Assembly: GCF_949628215.1 (NCBI RefSeq)
Contig: NC_134282.1
Coordinates: forward strand, 14,984,723 to 15,048,722
Length of the DNA stretch: 64,000 nucleotides
DNA from: Phalacrocorax aristotelis
Taxonomy: Eukaryota > Chordata > Aves > Suliformes > Phalacrocoracidae
Direction of reading: 5' to 3'
Shown here piece after piece: positions 52,003 to 63,292 of the stretch; the stretch's first letter is position 1, and the number at the start of each line of letters is the position of its first letter. Made by a program: the position numbers and the translations under genes. The notes under the pieces were generated by a model that did not search any database, was not told where the DNA came from, and was given only the letters and a program-made list of their open reading frames with translations.

Positions 52003-55000
52003 CTAGGCAGAGGCCAGGCAAAGCACAGCTGAGCTGTGGTACCTGATCCAAAGCAGATACCTGACGTGCACCGCCCAGCAGATTCCTGAATGTGCATCCA
52101 CCCCCCCACTGCATATGTCGGGCTGCCTGGCAGACCTGCTGGTGGCTCTACCTGAGAGCACTGCTGTCCTATGCAATGGCCTTCAGGCATTGCTCATGAC
52201 ACTGCTTGTGCTCTCTGGCTCTTTATACCTGAGGGCACAGGCACATGGTTACACACAAAGCTCAGTGCTATGGGGAACACAGAAAAGGCTGGACAGAACC
52301 TGCACGGAGGGAAACAGGATTGTTCAGCAGCAATCAGGGCTGAGCCCAGACAAGAAGAAGCTGCAGCAGAGAAAGCCTCTGGCACTAAGGCTAAGCTTGT
52401 TTATTTGCAAGTCAAAGGCACAAAATCTAGGAGCCCAACGGTGACTTACAGTGTCTGCCTCTTAAAAGGGAAATGGATTGCTCCTGCACCACAAATGGCA
52501 GAGCAGTCAAAGTCCACTGCACCCTTTTTTGTGGGACAGCTGGATTATGGCTCCATGCACAGAGCTGGGGCCTTTCTCCTCTCCAGAAGCCAGCCATCCA
52601 TCCATTTTGGCTGGGGAGACTGCTGGTAGGAGATTGTGGATGCTGCAGTCTAACCAGAGGTTGCAGTTCTCTGCACTTTCTATCAGTGCTCATTGCTGAG
52701 TTGGGTTAGAAAAAGACACTTCCACCAACAGAAGTAGATACGTTTCCATGGTGTAAGAAATGCTCCCTGAGCCACATACAGCCTGGGTCTGCAGCACAAG
52801 ACTACAAAACCAACACTGTTAATGTCTGTGGATGCCTCAAGAGTAAAAAATATTCTCATTTAGTTAGGTAGTTGGCCCCAGTACAGGAAAGCTTTTGCCC
52901 CTTTATGCCAAGACCCATGCAACCTCCAGGTCTGTGTTCCTTTCCTGTACAAACCCCACCTCTCATACCTTACAAGCTCCCAAAGTAACACAGCGCACAG
53001 CTGACAACTTCCCTGCAAGATGCATGTCATAGCACACCGCTGCTGCCCACCCTGCCCAGCACTGGCACAGCTGGTTTTTGTAGAGAGGAGGATTGCTCCT
53101 GGCACTGGAATTTATGGTGAGCTGCAGCTTCTGAACAGGTGAAAGAAGGTATGACGGATTAGATCTTGCGTGGGATGTTGCAGGAGGAGGCAGCACAGAT
53201 GGGAAAGATAAATAACAACTTTTTCAGGACTGCTGCCTTGCTGTGTAACTCAGAGTGGTTAGGAAATCTGTCATTTGTGTGTATGCTGTGGGTCCCATTC
53301 TGTCTGTAAAGGTGTGAAGGTCGCCAATGGTGCAGAATGAAGCTTAACAGACCTTCTGGCCTCTAACACAGCAAGACATGGGGCAGGATGGGGGACCTGC
53401 TCCAGGGGGTGCCAGTCCAGAGGAGACCACTCACCCTTTGACCTCCGGATGAGCGGGAGGAAAGCTTTGGTGGTTCGCACAGTCCCCCACAGATTCACTT
53501 CAGCTACCTCCATGTAGGTGTCCATGCTTGTGAACTCTACTTCCCCGAATGTGGAGATCCCAGCATTGTTAACCAGCCCCCAGAGCCCTGGAAGGAAAAA
53601 AGAACCAAGTAGAAAGCTTTCCCTCTGGGATGCTAATGAGAACAGCTTGGAAAAAGCCTTGCTAATAGATTATGGAACCACACCACAGAGCTTTTCACTA
53701 CGACGAAATCCAGAAGGAAGAGAGTCTAGAGCAAACCTCAGCCCCTGAGTAAATATAACGACAGTCAGGATCTTCCTGTAATGCCCAATGCTGCAGCCAC
53801 AAAGTACCGTGAGTTAGGCTTGCTGGGAAGTTCTGAGCCAGCAGGGAACTTCAGCCTTGTCTAAGCTGTGCTCCTTGCCATTCTCTTTTTATCTGTCATG
53901 ATTTTTTCAAAGAAGCAAAATATCATCCCTAAATGCAAATTGTAAGATTAGGAAAGACCTTGTAAGAAACAAAAGAGTAATTCTTTCAAAGTAAAATCCC
54001 TTGTGTCACCATAAGAACTAGAATGTCTGCAGTGCCAGGAAGGAGGATGTGGGCACGCATGCCATGGCCTCTCCCTTTTATTCTGCTGCAACCAACATGG
54101 CAACAACTGAAGCTACCAACTCAGTTGGCAATTAAAAGAAAAAAATTTAAAGGAATTTGGAATAAAATGAACTCACTCCATATCATATTCTAATTGCACA
54201 GGAAACAGTCTGGGATGGCTTCTCTCTGCTGTTTAGAAAAACTCACTGTTATCTGTTGGCTGTGTCCAGATCTGTGTTCTCAGAAGCAGCCCAGAAAAGG
54301 CAACTTCATCCTGGCCTGTGCTTGAGAATACAGGGCTAGAAAACTTAATTTATATAGAATATCCTTATTTAAAAATTAAATACCAAGAAAAGAAAAAGAA
54401 ATAGGTTTATGCAAAATCCAAAATAAAACATTACCAGGTTTTTTTTGCTTTTAAACAACCTTCATGGGTTGAGGTGTGCATGTTCTTTAGGGGAAAAACG
54501 TAGTTCACCAAAGGATGGAAAGGTTTCAGGAATGCATGATCAACTGGGATTTTCCACAGTACTGAAGCAGGATTTGCTGTCATCACCTCAGCAGAATGAG
54601 GTAGGCAGGCTAAGAAAGTGAGTTACAAGCTATCCCCTGAACTCTGAAATCTGTAATATATGGTACTATCTGCAATGGCATTAATGATACTCAGCTGGCT
54701 TCATGGTAAATCCTTTGGAAAACCTCTCCATTTCCTTTGCCTTTGGAAAGTTTTGGGGAGACTTTTCATTGCTAATCCCCAATCTTTGGGCACTGGCCAG
54801 GTTTTACAACATAAAGGGAGTCATGATAAACTTCAAGTCACAGGAATAAAGCGCTACTCCCAGGGCCTTGAACACCGCCCTGATTTCTGCTAACACCCCT
54901 ACAAGAGCTAGTGGAGAAAAACAGCAGTTTTCTTTGTAGATGCTGTCTTAAGTGGGAAGCTGCTTTCTGATATGGCACAACATTTAAACAGGCCATTTGC

Positions 55001-58000
55001 TCTGCAATGCTGCTCCTCAAAGCTTTGTGTCCTTCAATGATATGCTCAGCTTTTGAAATATGCCCTGAAATGCTCTCAGAGCCCAGCTGAGGGAGCTCCT
55101 GCCACCTATGTGACCTTAGAGCCCACTGCACGCACCTACCTTTCTCTGGGTCCTCCAGGCTGTTATTCACGTGCTCCACTGCTTGGTCCACTTCTTTGCT
55201 GTCACAGACATTAAGCTGGACAGTTCTCATTCGATCACTGTTCATGTTGTCCAGATCCTTGGAGCCACCATCTCCCTTGTTCTAGAGGGGAAGAAAGCAC
55301 TGGTCTGAAGCTGGCTGAAGAGCTTGTGTAGAAGATCAAATGCATAGCAACCATCAAATCAAGCAAAAGAGAATGCACAAGGCAGTCACAAAACATCAGG
55401 GCAATCCTGCAGCTCTAAGAAGGGGAACAGACAGGGCTGCTCCTGCAGCAGAACACCATTCCTCAGGCATCTCCATCTGACCATAAGCCCTGTCACCGAG
55501 TCAGCTGGTACAAACTGCTTCGACCACTAAGAAAGCAGCCAGTGCTGGATCTGCCCTGGCAAGACGACTTCTGCCCAGTACAAGCTCCTGAGATCAAGCT
55601 ATGCCCCACTACCACAGTGGTGGGAACATGGTGCCATCCTCAGTTTGGCTTGCATGCGGGGCACAGCAAATAGCTTGGCAGGGGTATGGTATAAAATAGC
55701 CGATGAGTGGCTGCACATGTATGTTGCATGTGCTTCTCAGTCACATCGCCAGCTCTGGGAGTGACAGTCCTAGAATAAAGACTGTCTGCCCACTGCTTTT
55801 TCCCTTCGGCTGATCTACGCACATAGCTCCCACTGCCTGGAAACCTCCCTACTGCCTCCAACAGACTCCTACACAGCCTGGCCAGCTTGCCTGCTAGCAA
55901 TTCCACCTGGTGCCTTTTCCAGCATCTTGCTCTCTCCTCTGCCTCCTCCCATGAGCTTTTTCCTCACTCCCATTTCCCATCTCCACTCCTTTTTTTCTCA
56001 GCTCAGTATACACATACTGCCTCACAGCCCAGCCAGGTAACTGCAGCCAACCCCTGAGATACTTTTCACACAGGCTAGATGCTGCTAGCAACAAGCCTGG
56101 CATGCCCAGAGCTAGTCCATTCACAGTTGTAAAGCCTGGCTATGGTGCTTCCAGGACACAGACGTAGGATAATATGAGTTTGGGACTACACCTGAATCAC
56201 TCCCATGACTATAAGCTACTGGACTGTGCTGGCCACTCCAGGGTACTTTTGTAGAGGATGGTGAAGTCTAGCTCCGAAAATAATAACTTTTTGGGAACAT
56301 CCCTGTCTTTACTATAAGAAACTCCCTCTGTCCCCTCAACATCATCCCTCACTAGAAGGTTTTTACTCCCCATTACTAGGCTAGCCATGGAACATGTCCC
56401 CAAGATAATCTGACGGCTGCTCAGCTCTTCTTCCCCCATCACTCAACCCTCCAGGTAGCCCTAGTCACTCTGTCAGCATCAGCAGGCAAGCATTATTCAC
56501 TCCTGAGCTTTTACAAGGCAGGTGTGATAGACGAGGCTTTTTTTTGATAGCTTTTTTTTCTTCTGACCTGCAACAGGTCAGTTCTTCATGGCAGGGCTGT
56601 TTCCTGACAGCTGAATTTTAGCTCATTTTAAACATCTCGAGCCACAGGCACTCCCTGTCAGAGACTCAGTAGTAAGCTGTCAATGAGATGGTGCTCATCT
56701 CTGCAGTCTGAACCCAGGCTGCCCATCTGCCCCCCCAGGAGTGAGAGTCCCCTTCAGACATTACACTTTAGATACCACACAAGGGTGGCCACACATCCCC
56801 CTGTCTCTGTGCCACCTGGTCTTCCAAACACTTTCTCTTGGTTCCTCTCATTCCTGGGCTTATCTGCTGTGCTTACAGACAGTTCACTAACTCAAGTACC
56901 TGATGTCTCCTCTGTCATCTTCTCCACCCTTCCTTATTCCGCTGCAGACTGTTAATACCAGTTAGTGTTTGACCTTAAGAGAAGGCACCTACTGCACTCT
57001 CTCCACATGGAAGCGTAACACATACAAAATGGAGCAGTTATAAGTCCCATGCACAGCTTAGTGATGTTTGCTTTTAATGGTGACTGAAAATAGAGTTTTG
57101 TGCTAAGTTTGCAGCTCACTCAAAAGCACTGTGGTGCTGAAGCCAGTGTGGATGGCAAATCATTGAAAAGCATACAAGTGGCACATGTAGGAATGCCAGT
57201 AGAGGATCAGCAAATGCAAGCATGCAAGTCCCTTGGGAACAGCAGACATGGCTGAAGGGAAGAGGAAGAGCGATAAGGCCAAGGTGCTTCTTTCCCTGAT
57301 CCCACGCCTGCAAGGTGCTACAAAATCTCTGGGCCACAGCAACACACCAGCCTCAGAGGCCTTGTAAGCTCTACGGGGACCTTCACAGCATCCTCTTCTT
57401 CCTCCCTTACAGGGTTGGCTCAGCAAACCAACATCCCTCCTGCCCTCCCACCCTCACGCAGCTGGGTGCTTGGACAGGGACCCTTGGGGCTGGGATCCTG
57501 GCCAAGAGCTAGGCTCTGGACATTAACCCACACCCACAGGGCTGTTCCTTTGGCTCTTCAGAAATGGCAGATGGGTGGTGTTCAAGTCAGGCACGCCGTG
57601 ATTGTCATGCTCTCCTGGCATGGGACGCAGCCTGTTCCACAACCCCTGGCTCATACACAGGAGTGGAAGGGCCTTCTCATGCTATGCCAAGAGACCAGCA
57701 CATCTCTGCTGTCAGTCCCAGGGTCCACTGTCCCCATGGCAAGAGGACCCAGCTCTTGCACAATGAAAAAGCACGCTGCTGCCTCATCTTCCTTTTTCCA
57801 TGGCCGCCCTCTGGGGCCCATGTGCTTCAGCTTATATCTTTATCAGTGTGTCCCTGAAGTGGTATGTAACACCCTGTGGCTCTGAGCACCCTTCTTGAGC
57901 CCTACAGAAACAGGCCTGCATGCTGGCTTGCTCAGATAACGTCTGCCTCTCATCCCCCTGCAAGCCCCCACAGGCCTGAGCACATCAAGCAAAGCAAACA

Positions 58001-61000
58001 GGGGTTCCACCACACTCCTGACAGCCGTGACAAATATCACATATGTCCACTGGTAACAGATACTGATGGAAAAATACCTTCTTCAGCTTGTGTCAGCTGG
58101 CTCCTCCAGCTATTAACCAAAGAGGAAAAAATAAGACAGCTGCAACGTGATCGTTCACTGGATCCAGTCTACTGCTGTCTTTTGGCAGTGAAGCATCAAC
58201 ACAACTCTCACATGAATATATTTGCCAGTGAAAATGTTAGGAAGAAACTGTATGTGAAACAGCACACTGTTAGCGCAGATCCATCCTTGGACTCCCTTCA
58301 GTCCTGACTCTGAACACCTCTCTCAGGTTTCCTTCAGTAAAAATACAGTCCGGCGCTCAGGATCTGGTCACTCTAGGAAACCTTTCCTGATGAGTCAGCA
58401 CTGCATACACTTTTAATCTACAATAAGGACATGACATTCCTGAGAACAGCGCATACCCTGAGGACATGATGGTTCCTCAAGCTGGAGTATGCCTCTGATG
58501 TGCAGGTGTGCTGTGAAAAACAGTCCTATGAAAATAACACTGAGGTTTCAGAGTCATTTCCTCCCTTTTGGGGTTAGGTCAAATACACCCAAGCCAAAGA
58601 TGATTCTTCTTATTTCTACCTCCACTTCTATCTAGCACCTAAAAACACACCAGGCTTTCTCTGCCCCTAAAATCAGCACCAGCAATAATTACACTCTGAT
58701 CAGAATTCTGCTTCTGGTTTTGCTAGTGAAACTTGTGGCACTAATGTGGAAATCAGCTCAGTCTCCTGGAGTTGTTTTAGTTCTACAGAGCAGTTCTACA
58801 TAAAGTATATGGCCTGAAGACACATAGGAGGCCAACCTGTTAACTAAGGAGCTTTGGCATTTTACAGTGTTTTTCTGATGAGAACTGCTGTTACCAGTCT
58901 TGCCATAGTCACACAGATTTTGGAACATGGGATGTGAGTCCAGCTAAAGAAGCAGTATTTAATTACACAGTAATAAAGCAAAGCTTTCTGCTGATTTTTG
59001 GCAAGGAAAGAAATATTAATCAAAGCCAAAAAGAGCTCTGTCATGCTGCTGCATGTCAGCTTATGCCAAAATTGTCAGAGGCCAAGATCTTCCACTACCA
59101 TGTATTCAGTAGAATAAGTACTGAAAACACCTAAAAGGAAGGGAGGTTTCAGTGACAGTTAAAGATACGCTCACTGAAAATCTGGTCTTCTGGCAGATCA
59201 GACAGAGGAACTGAAACCCAGAAGTAACTTTGCAGCTCTGAAATTTTTGGTTCCTGTCTACAGAGGCAGGCTATTATTCCTAACTGGTTTTTAAGTCTCA
59301 ACGTTCTTATATTCTCTAATGCTGATCTTCAGTTACAAAAGCTGAGTACAAATATCTGCCAAAAAAGTACTGGTCTACCCTCTCCCTTTACACCTTTTGA
59401 AAAGCAGTTTATAAGAAATGTCTTGTTCTGCTGTGAAGCCTGTAGAGGGAGCTCAGGTTAACAAATAAACCCTTGACCCAAAGCTGAGACACCACAAGGG
59501 ACAGAGCTAACAAAACACAAACTTCTCTTTTGAAAAATGCAGCAGGAAGAAACTAATAATTTAAGCAAAACTTAGAAATAATGGAAAAAATAATAGCAGA
59601 AAGAGTATTGATAACACTAAAAAACACCTGGCAAATTCTCTTTAAATAATGTAAGTGTTCAAGATCCATTTATAGTGATGAGTGAGATAAAAGATTTGCA
59701 TCAAAATAACCTACCCACCTCAGGACAGCCCAAGGAGTAAGTTTGTTTCTGTCGGGAAACGGCTGTGCAGCTAAAAAAGCGCAGTGCTTCATAAGGAGAG
59801 AGGCTAAAGCTTTCTCCTATTCTCCATGACCAGGCATCTCTGACTGCCATACAGAGCACTCCTGCGGAGTCTATCAAAAGCTATTTGTGGCCTGATTCTG
59901 CTCTCATTTGCACTAGTGGAACTCTATAGCCTTCACAGTAATTTCAGGAGACCCTCAATGCACACTGAGGCATGGCTGTGCTCATGAATACATAAAAACA
60001 TGCTCGTACCACATGCCATAAAATCACCGGTGGCTTGGTGTATGTCACAATTCATCAAAATGAACCCTGCATAAACACGTATAGTCTGAAAGCAGGGCCA
60101 AAGATTCAGACTCAACCTGATCCCAAAACTTGCTTATGGATAAGCCTATAAAATTAGATTTGAGGTTCCAGTCCATCAGATATGGAACAGACCACAGAGT
60201 TGTGATTCAAATATAGAACCTCCTCAGATACCATTCAGGCTTGGTTCTGGTCTAGACCAGATTATGCTCTATGAAATTCAAGCACCCATTTCTTTCCCTT
60301 TGGGCTACCAATCACCCTCCCTCTCCCTGCCAGAAAGCTGCACAAAGTGGAGTGGGAAGATCGGGTTTGCTATAGGTCTGCACATGTGCCACAGGTGAAG
60401 AACAGTTTTTGTCTTCCCTACCTTTTGCAGACAGCCAGCGTAAACAATGAAGCCTTTGGCGTGCAGGTGCTTGGCCAAGGCAAATCCAAACCCTGAGTCA
60501 CAACCTGTTATAAGCACAGCTCTGCTGCCAATCTGCAAAACAAAACAGAACAAAGCGCACTGGAACTGAGTATTTGAAATCAGTGATTTGCAGTGCACAG
60601 AACAAAACCATGTCCTTGGCGAGGAGCAGTCCATTCCAGGGACGTTCTGTACACTCGTTGCCAGCTACTGCCACCCAGTGCCTCCTGAAGACGAGAAAGG
60701 AAGGTTTCATACCGAGTTCACTCCAGTGAGGCAGGATCACTGTCCTCCCAACACAAAGAAAAGTTTGGCACCTCTGGCAACAGGCTCGCAAGGCAAGGAG
60801 ACCAAGCAAACCACCATTCGCTGGCAGTTCGCATTCATCTTTAAATCTAAAAAATATACCAGACAGTTCCCAAGGAATGTTTTCTCTTCAGTAGGAAATG
60901 TTCCTATATATTCAAAGCAGGCGGGAGTCCACTATTCTGTGCCATGTAACCCACAGGGCATGGGGAAGATAGCTTTCCGGAAGAAAGGATATGGATATCC

Positions 61001-62024
61001 TTACTGACTGCTCACTCATCTTCCTCTCTCTAGCACATAAGCCCTCTAGTACTGGGTTTTAAAAGCTAAGCAGAATCAAGTAGGTTCAATATTTGAAATT
61101 AAGACCAGTTAGTCATCAGTCTTTTTGTTTGTTTTTTGGTCTTCTTATTTTTCCAACTTACAATTTAAATCCAAGTACACCTCCTTCCTTCTCCGAATCC
61201 CTTCTAACCCAAAGAGAGGCAGCACTTAAGTGACAGGTTAAAAATTGTATGGGGTATCAGACATTCCAGCAGTAACACATGCACATGCAGCAAGGTGCTG
61301 CTGAGGTAATTAGGTAACAATTACTTGCAATTCATTCCAACTTATCTTTAACAGACTAGAAATTTGGCTTTCCCCAGCATATACAGGGACTGGAAGCCCA
61401 GCAGCGATGTGAGGGCCATATCTGAATTCCTCTGAGCCTCTGCCCCAGTCTAGCACTGCTACAGTGCTGAGTTCTGTCCACAAGACAGGTAGGAGAGCAA
61501 AACATCCCCCTTCCTTTTGTCTGGCACTGTTCCTGGCAAGATAGCACCCTCAAGGAAAGGGCTGTTAAAGAAGAGGGCCACTCTCCAGAACAAGAGGTGA
61601 GGACACTGATTTATTTACGTCTCTTTACACAACCATACTCCAGAAAGAGTGCTTTATTGAGAATTTGTCATGCAAATTCCCTCCACTCTAAGGTGGAAGA
61701 TTTCATCTGCTGAGTGAGTTCCAAAAATAGAAAAAAACCCACTAGCCTGATTGTTTATTTCCATCCTTAGCAGCATGTGCCATGCTACGTCAATGGAAGC
61801 TCTGCACTAGGAAAGAATGTGGAGTATGCTGGAGAGGTCCAGCTCGGAGTCTTTCTGGCAAATCGCAAAGAAGAATTTGGTCACCAGGCTTCAGGGATTT
61901 TAAAACCCCAGCTCAGCAGAACTAGTTCCTGGAAAACACAATCACACTCACCTGATCGACTTCACTTGCATAAGAGCGGCTGCCACATGTGGACAACAGC
62001 GGGAAGCAGAATCTTTGCACAGGC
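51533..62024 (-). CDS. BDH1: BDH1, D-beta-hydroxybutyrate dehydrogenase (mitochondrial), 5'-partial multi-exon gene
   Basis: The gene interconverts acetoacetate and (R)-3-hydroxybutyrate with NAD(H) in mitochondria, the last step of ketone-body synthesis and the first of their use; the family enzyme is membrane-associated and needs phosphatidylcholine (family knowledge). Five exons join on the minus strand: 62024-61952, 60532-60422, 55281-55140, 53587-53435 and 52002-51533. All four introns are GT-AG (1419, 5140, 1552 and 1432 bp) and the phases match at every junction, giving 315 complete codons with no internal stop. The family is about 340 residues long, so roughly 25-30 N-terminal residues are missing. 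Signature order is [12 protein letters not shown], Asn of VNLWG, Ser of NISS, and YCITK. The C-terminus, with [12 protein letters not shown], is that of BDH1 and not of cytosolic BDH2 or of retinol-type SDRs. The reading frame appears intact and functional. Confidence 0.96.
52003..53434 (-). other. BDH1: BDH1 intron between the NNAG exon and the terminal exon
   Basis: GT-AG intron of 1432 bp (donor GTGAGT, acceptor CTGCCTAG). No repeat or extra exon is recognised in it; open frames on the plus strand at 52.1-52.7 kb show no family resemblance. Confidence 0.85.
53435..53587 (-). CDS. BDH1: BDH1 exon: NNAG motif and catalytic Asn
   Basis: This exon of 153 nt lies between acceptor CCTTCCAG and donor GTGAGT, entering with two bases and leaving with one base of split Gly codons. 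It encodes LWGLVNNAG (NNAG at 53559-53570), ISTFGEVEF, and [16 protein letters not shown], whose Asn (53493-53495) is the SDR catalytic-tetrad Asn. It ends in PLIRRSKG. It joins to GRVVNISS in the last exon. All motifs are intact. Confidence 0.96.
53588..55139 (-). other. BDH1: BDH1 intron, third from the 3' end
   Basis: GT-AG intron of 1552 bp (donor GTAGGT, acceptor CCTTCCAG). The middle part, about 53.9-54.6 kb, is AT-rich. Nothing else recognised. Confidence 0.85.
55140..55281 (-). CDS. BDH1: BDH1 exon: SDR third strand region
   Basis: This exon of 142 nt starts in phase 0 after the acceptor CCCCTCTAG and ends with one base of a split Gly codon before the donor GTAGGT. It encodes [12 protein letters not shown], then the strand RTVQLNVCD, whose Asp matches the SDR position contacting the adenine ring, then a helix ending in LEDPEKG. 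The ATG codons visible within it are internal. The neighbouring 3' exon resumes with LWGLVNNAG, so the junction reads [13 protein letters not shown] as in vertebrate BDH1. Confidence 0.94.
59888..59940. repeat. Possible palindromic DNA-transposon relic in BDH1 intron
   Basis: GGCCTGATTCTGCTCTCATT followed by TGCACTAGTGGAACTC resembles one arm of an old palindromic repeat of sauropsids (GATTCTGCTCTCAGTTACAC type). Only one arm is evident. Confidence 0.3.
60246..60261. repeat. Perfect 16-bp palindrome in BDH1 intron
   Basis: TCTGGTCTAGACCAGA is its own reverse complement. No known function. Confidence 0.9.
60422..60532 (-). CDS. BDH1: BDH1 exon: NAD-binding Rossmann motif
   Basis: This exon of 111 nt encodes 37 residues in phase 0 at both ends. 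It holds the first beta strand (AVLIT), the glycine-rich NAD-binding motif TGCDSGFG (60485-60508), the first helix ([11 protein letters not shown]) and the second strand (FIVYAGCL). The acceptor is TTTTGCAG and the donor is GTAGGG. Lack of an Asp after the second strand and presence of Cys-Leu there follows the BDH1/retinol-dehydrogenase branch of SDRs. Open-frame extension beyond both splice sites is intronic. Confidence 0.95.
60533..61951 (-). other. BDH1: BDH1 intron after the presequence exon
   Basis: GT-AG intron of 1419 bp (donor GTGAGT, acceptor TTTTGCAG). No repeat or additional exon recognised. Confidence 0.85.
61952..62024 (-). CDS. BDH1: BDH1 exon: end of mitochondrial presequence
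   Basis: This exon of 73 nt begins with the third base of a split codon and then encodes 24 residues, from [10 protein letters not shown] to SYASEVDQ. It is rich in Arg, Ser and hydrophobic residues and lacks acidic residues until its end, as expected for the final part of a matrix-targeting presequence; the Arg-Ser-Tyr-Ala-Ser stretch resembles the processing region of mammalian BDH1. The donor is GTGAGT directly after the GATCAG codons. The acceptor AACAG lies directly against a run of 23 T (minus strand). The exon joins in phase 0 to the Rossmann-fold exon. The preceding exon with the ATG was not found between 62.1 and 64.0 kb. Confidence 0.88.
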
Positions 62025-62028
62025 CTGT

Positions 62029-62029
<1 letters not shown>

Positions 62030-62052
<23 letters not shown>
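62030..62052 (-). repeat. T23 homopolymer forming the polypyrimidine tract of a BDH1 acceptor
   Basis: There are 23 consecutive A on the plus strand (T on the coding strand), ending five bases from the start of the exon at 62024. One further base and another six-base run extend the pyrimidine tract upstream. It serves as the polypyrimidine tract of this splice site. Confidence 0.95.
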
Positions 62053-62060
<8 letters not shown>

Positions 62061-63292
62061 CAAAACCAACCAAAAACAAACAACAGAACAATCAGGCATA
62101 GAATATCTTGTCCATACCCTGGTGCTGCAGCATACACATGAAAAGGAATGTAGTGTTGCCTATACACATGATGTAGACTGTCATTTGAGAAGATGGAATC
62201 CAGTCTACAGTTCTCCTTAGTCTGTGCCTGTGTGTTTCCTACAGTAGGAAACATTTGTTTCTCAAAAGACCTTGATGCTATTTCCAGCTGCAGAAGCTGT
62301 CTGGATATTACCAAGAATTCTAAAATAGCTCCTGGTCTGGAAGCACAGAGCTGCTTCCACCTGCAAAATGTGCAGTAGTGTTTTCATTTCCAACAGCAAC
62401 AACGGTCTCACTTAAGAGTTGCACAAAACCGGGATAAGGGAAGTTATTTATTTGTCTGATGAAAGGATTCTGCTGTGGCATTGTCTCAAATTCCCAGACT
62501 ATGGCTGAATTTGCTTGGATCTATCTCACTGCTTTTACACAGAGCTCCGCCCTTCTGTCATTCTGGGTGAGACTTCTTCTTCTGCAGTGACTACCCATTT
62601 GATGCTCTTAGATTTTATACCTCTTCTTTGCAAGCGTTTAAGCTAAGAGACGCTACATCTTTGAGCAACACCTGGCATGCAGATCTGAAGCTCCTCCACA
62701 TAGTATGTCTCACTCCCAGGAAGATAAACCATGTTCACAAAGACAGACCAGAGAAATGCAACAATCCATTCCGGGGAGCGAGATTCTATTCATAAAAGCT
62801 ATGCTACCAGTAGCATCATGCTGTCTTAGGTCTTGCCATCATTCATCAAAACTGGGCCTAGAGAACACACCAGAGTGTCCCTAGCCTCTGCCCTTGCCAG
62901 TCACCTCTCTAGACTATATCAGCTGTTTCGTTTTTGCTTTGGGCACTAACATCGCCCTCCCAGAGCCTTCTCGCCTTCCCCTGACATTGCTGTACTTCAT
63001 CTACCCTCTGACCCCTCTAACAACATCTATCCTTCAGCAAAGCTTATCTTCCAGGCAGCTCTTCTACGTGAATTTGCATAATCATTCACAAGTATCTCCT
63101 GCTTAGACATCACAGGCACTCCCAGGGTGATGTGTGCTACACTGAAGAGCAATCTGCAGACATTCTGGCCTGAGCTACATCTTGGGAAAACAAGGCTAGA
63201 AAAAGGGTCTGCTAGAGCAGAAGCTTTGAACCAGATGGAAAAGGAGCTGATTTATATTCAGGCAACAGTGCCTGTTCATGTTCCTGCAACAG
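62053..63292. other. Upstream intron or 5' flank of BDH1, no exon recognised
   Basis: I searched the minus strand for an ATG-containing exon of roughly 80 coding bases ending before GT in the phase needed to join 62024. Short ATG frames near 62.73 and 62.86 kb run into stops or have no presequence character. The true first coding exon is probably to the right of the window. Confidence 0.5.

Larger units (their letters stand above)
55282..60421 (-). other. BDH1: BDH1 large intron
   Basis: GT-AG intron of 5140 bp (donor GTAGGG, acceptor CCCCTCTAG). It contains a possible palindromic-transposon relic near 59.89-59.94 kb and a perfect 16-bp palindrome at 60246-60261. Minus-strand open frames at 55.6-56.1 kb have no recognisable protein family. 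Confidence 0.85.

Noticed and set aside
52003..52114. Open frame extending the terminal BDH1 exon to an ATG
   Set aside because: A good acceptor at 52003-52010 and exact phase with the NNAG exon show that the extension is intronic.
62025..62314. Open frame continuing upstream of the BDH1 presequence exon
   Set aside because: It reads through the T23 pyrimidine tract and the AG acceptor, so it is intron and not an extended N-terminus.
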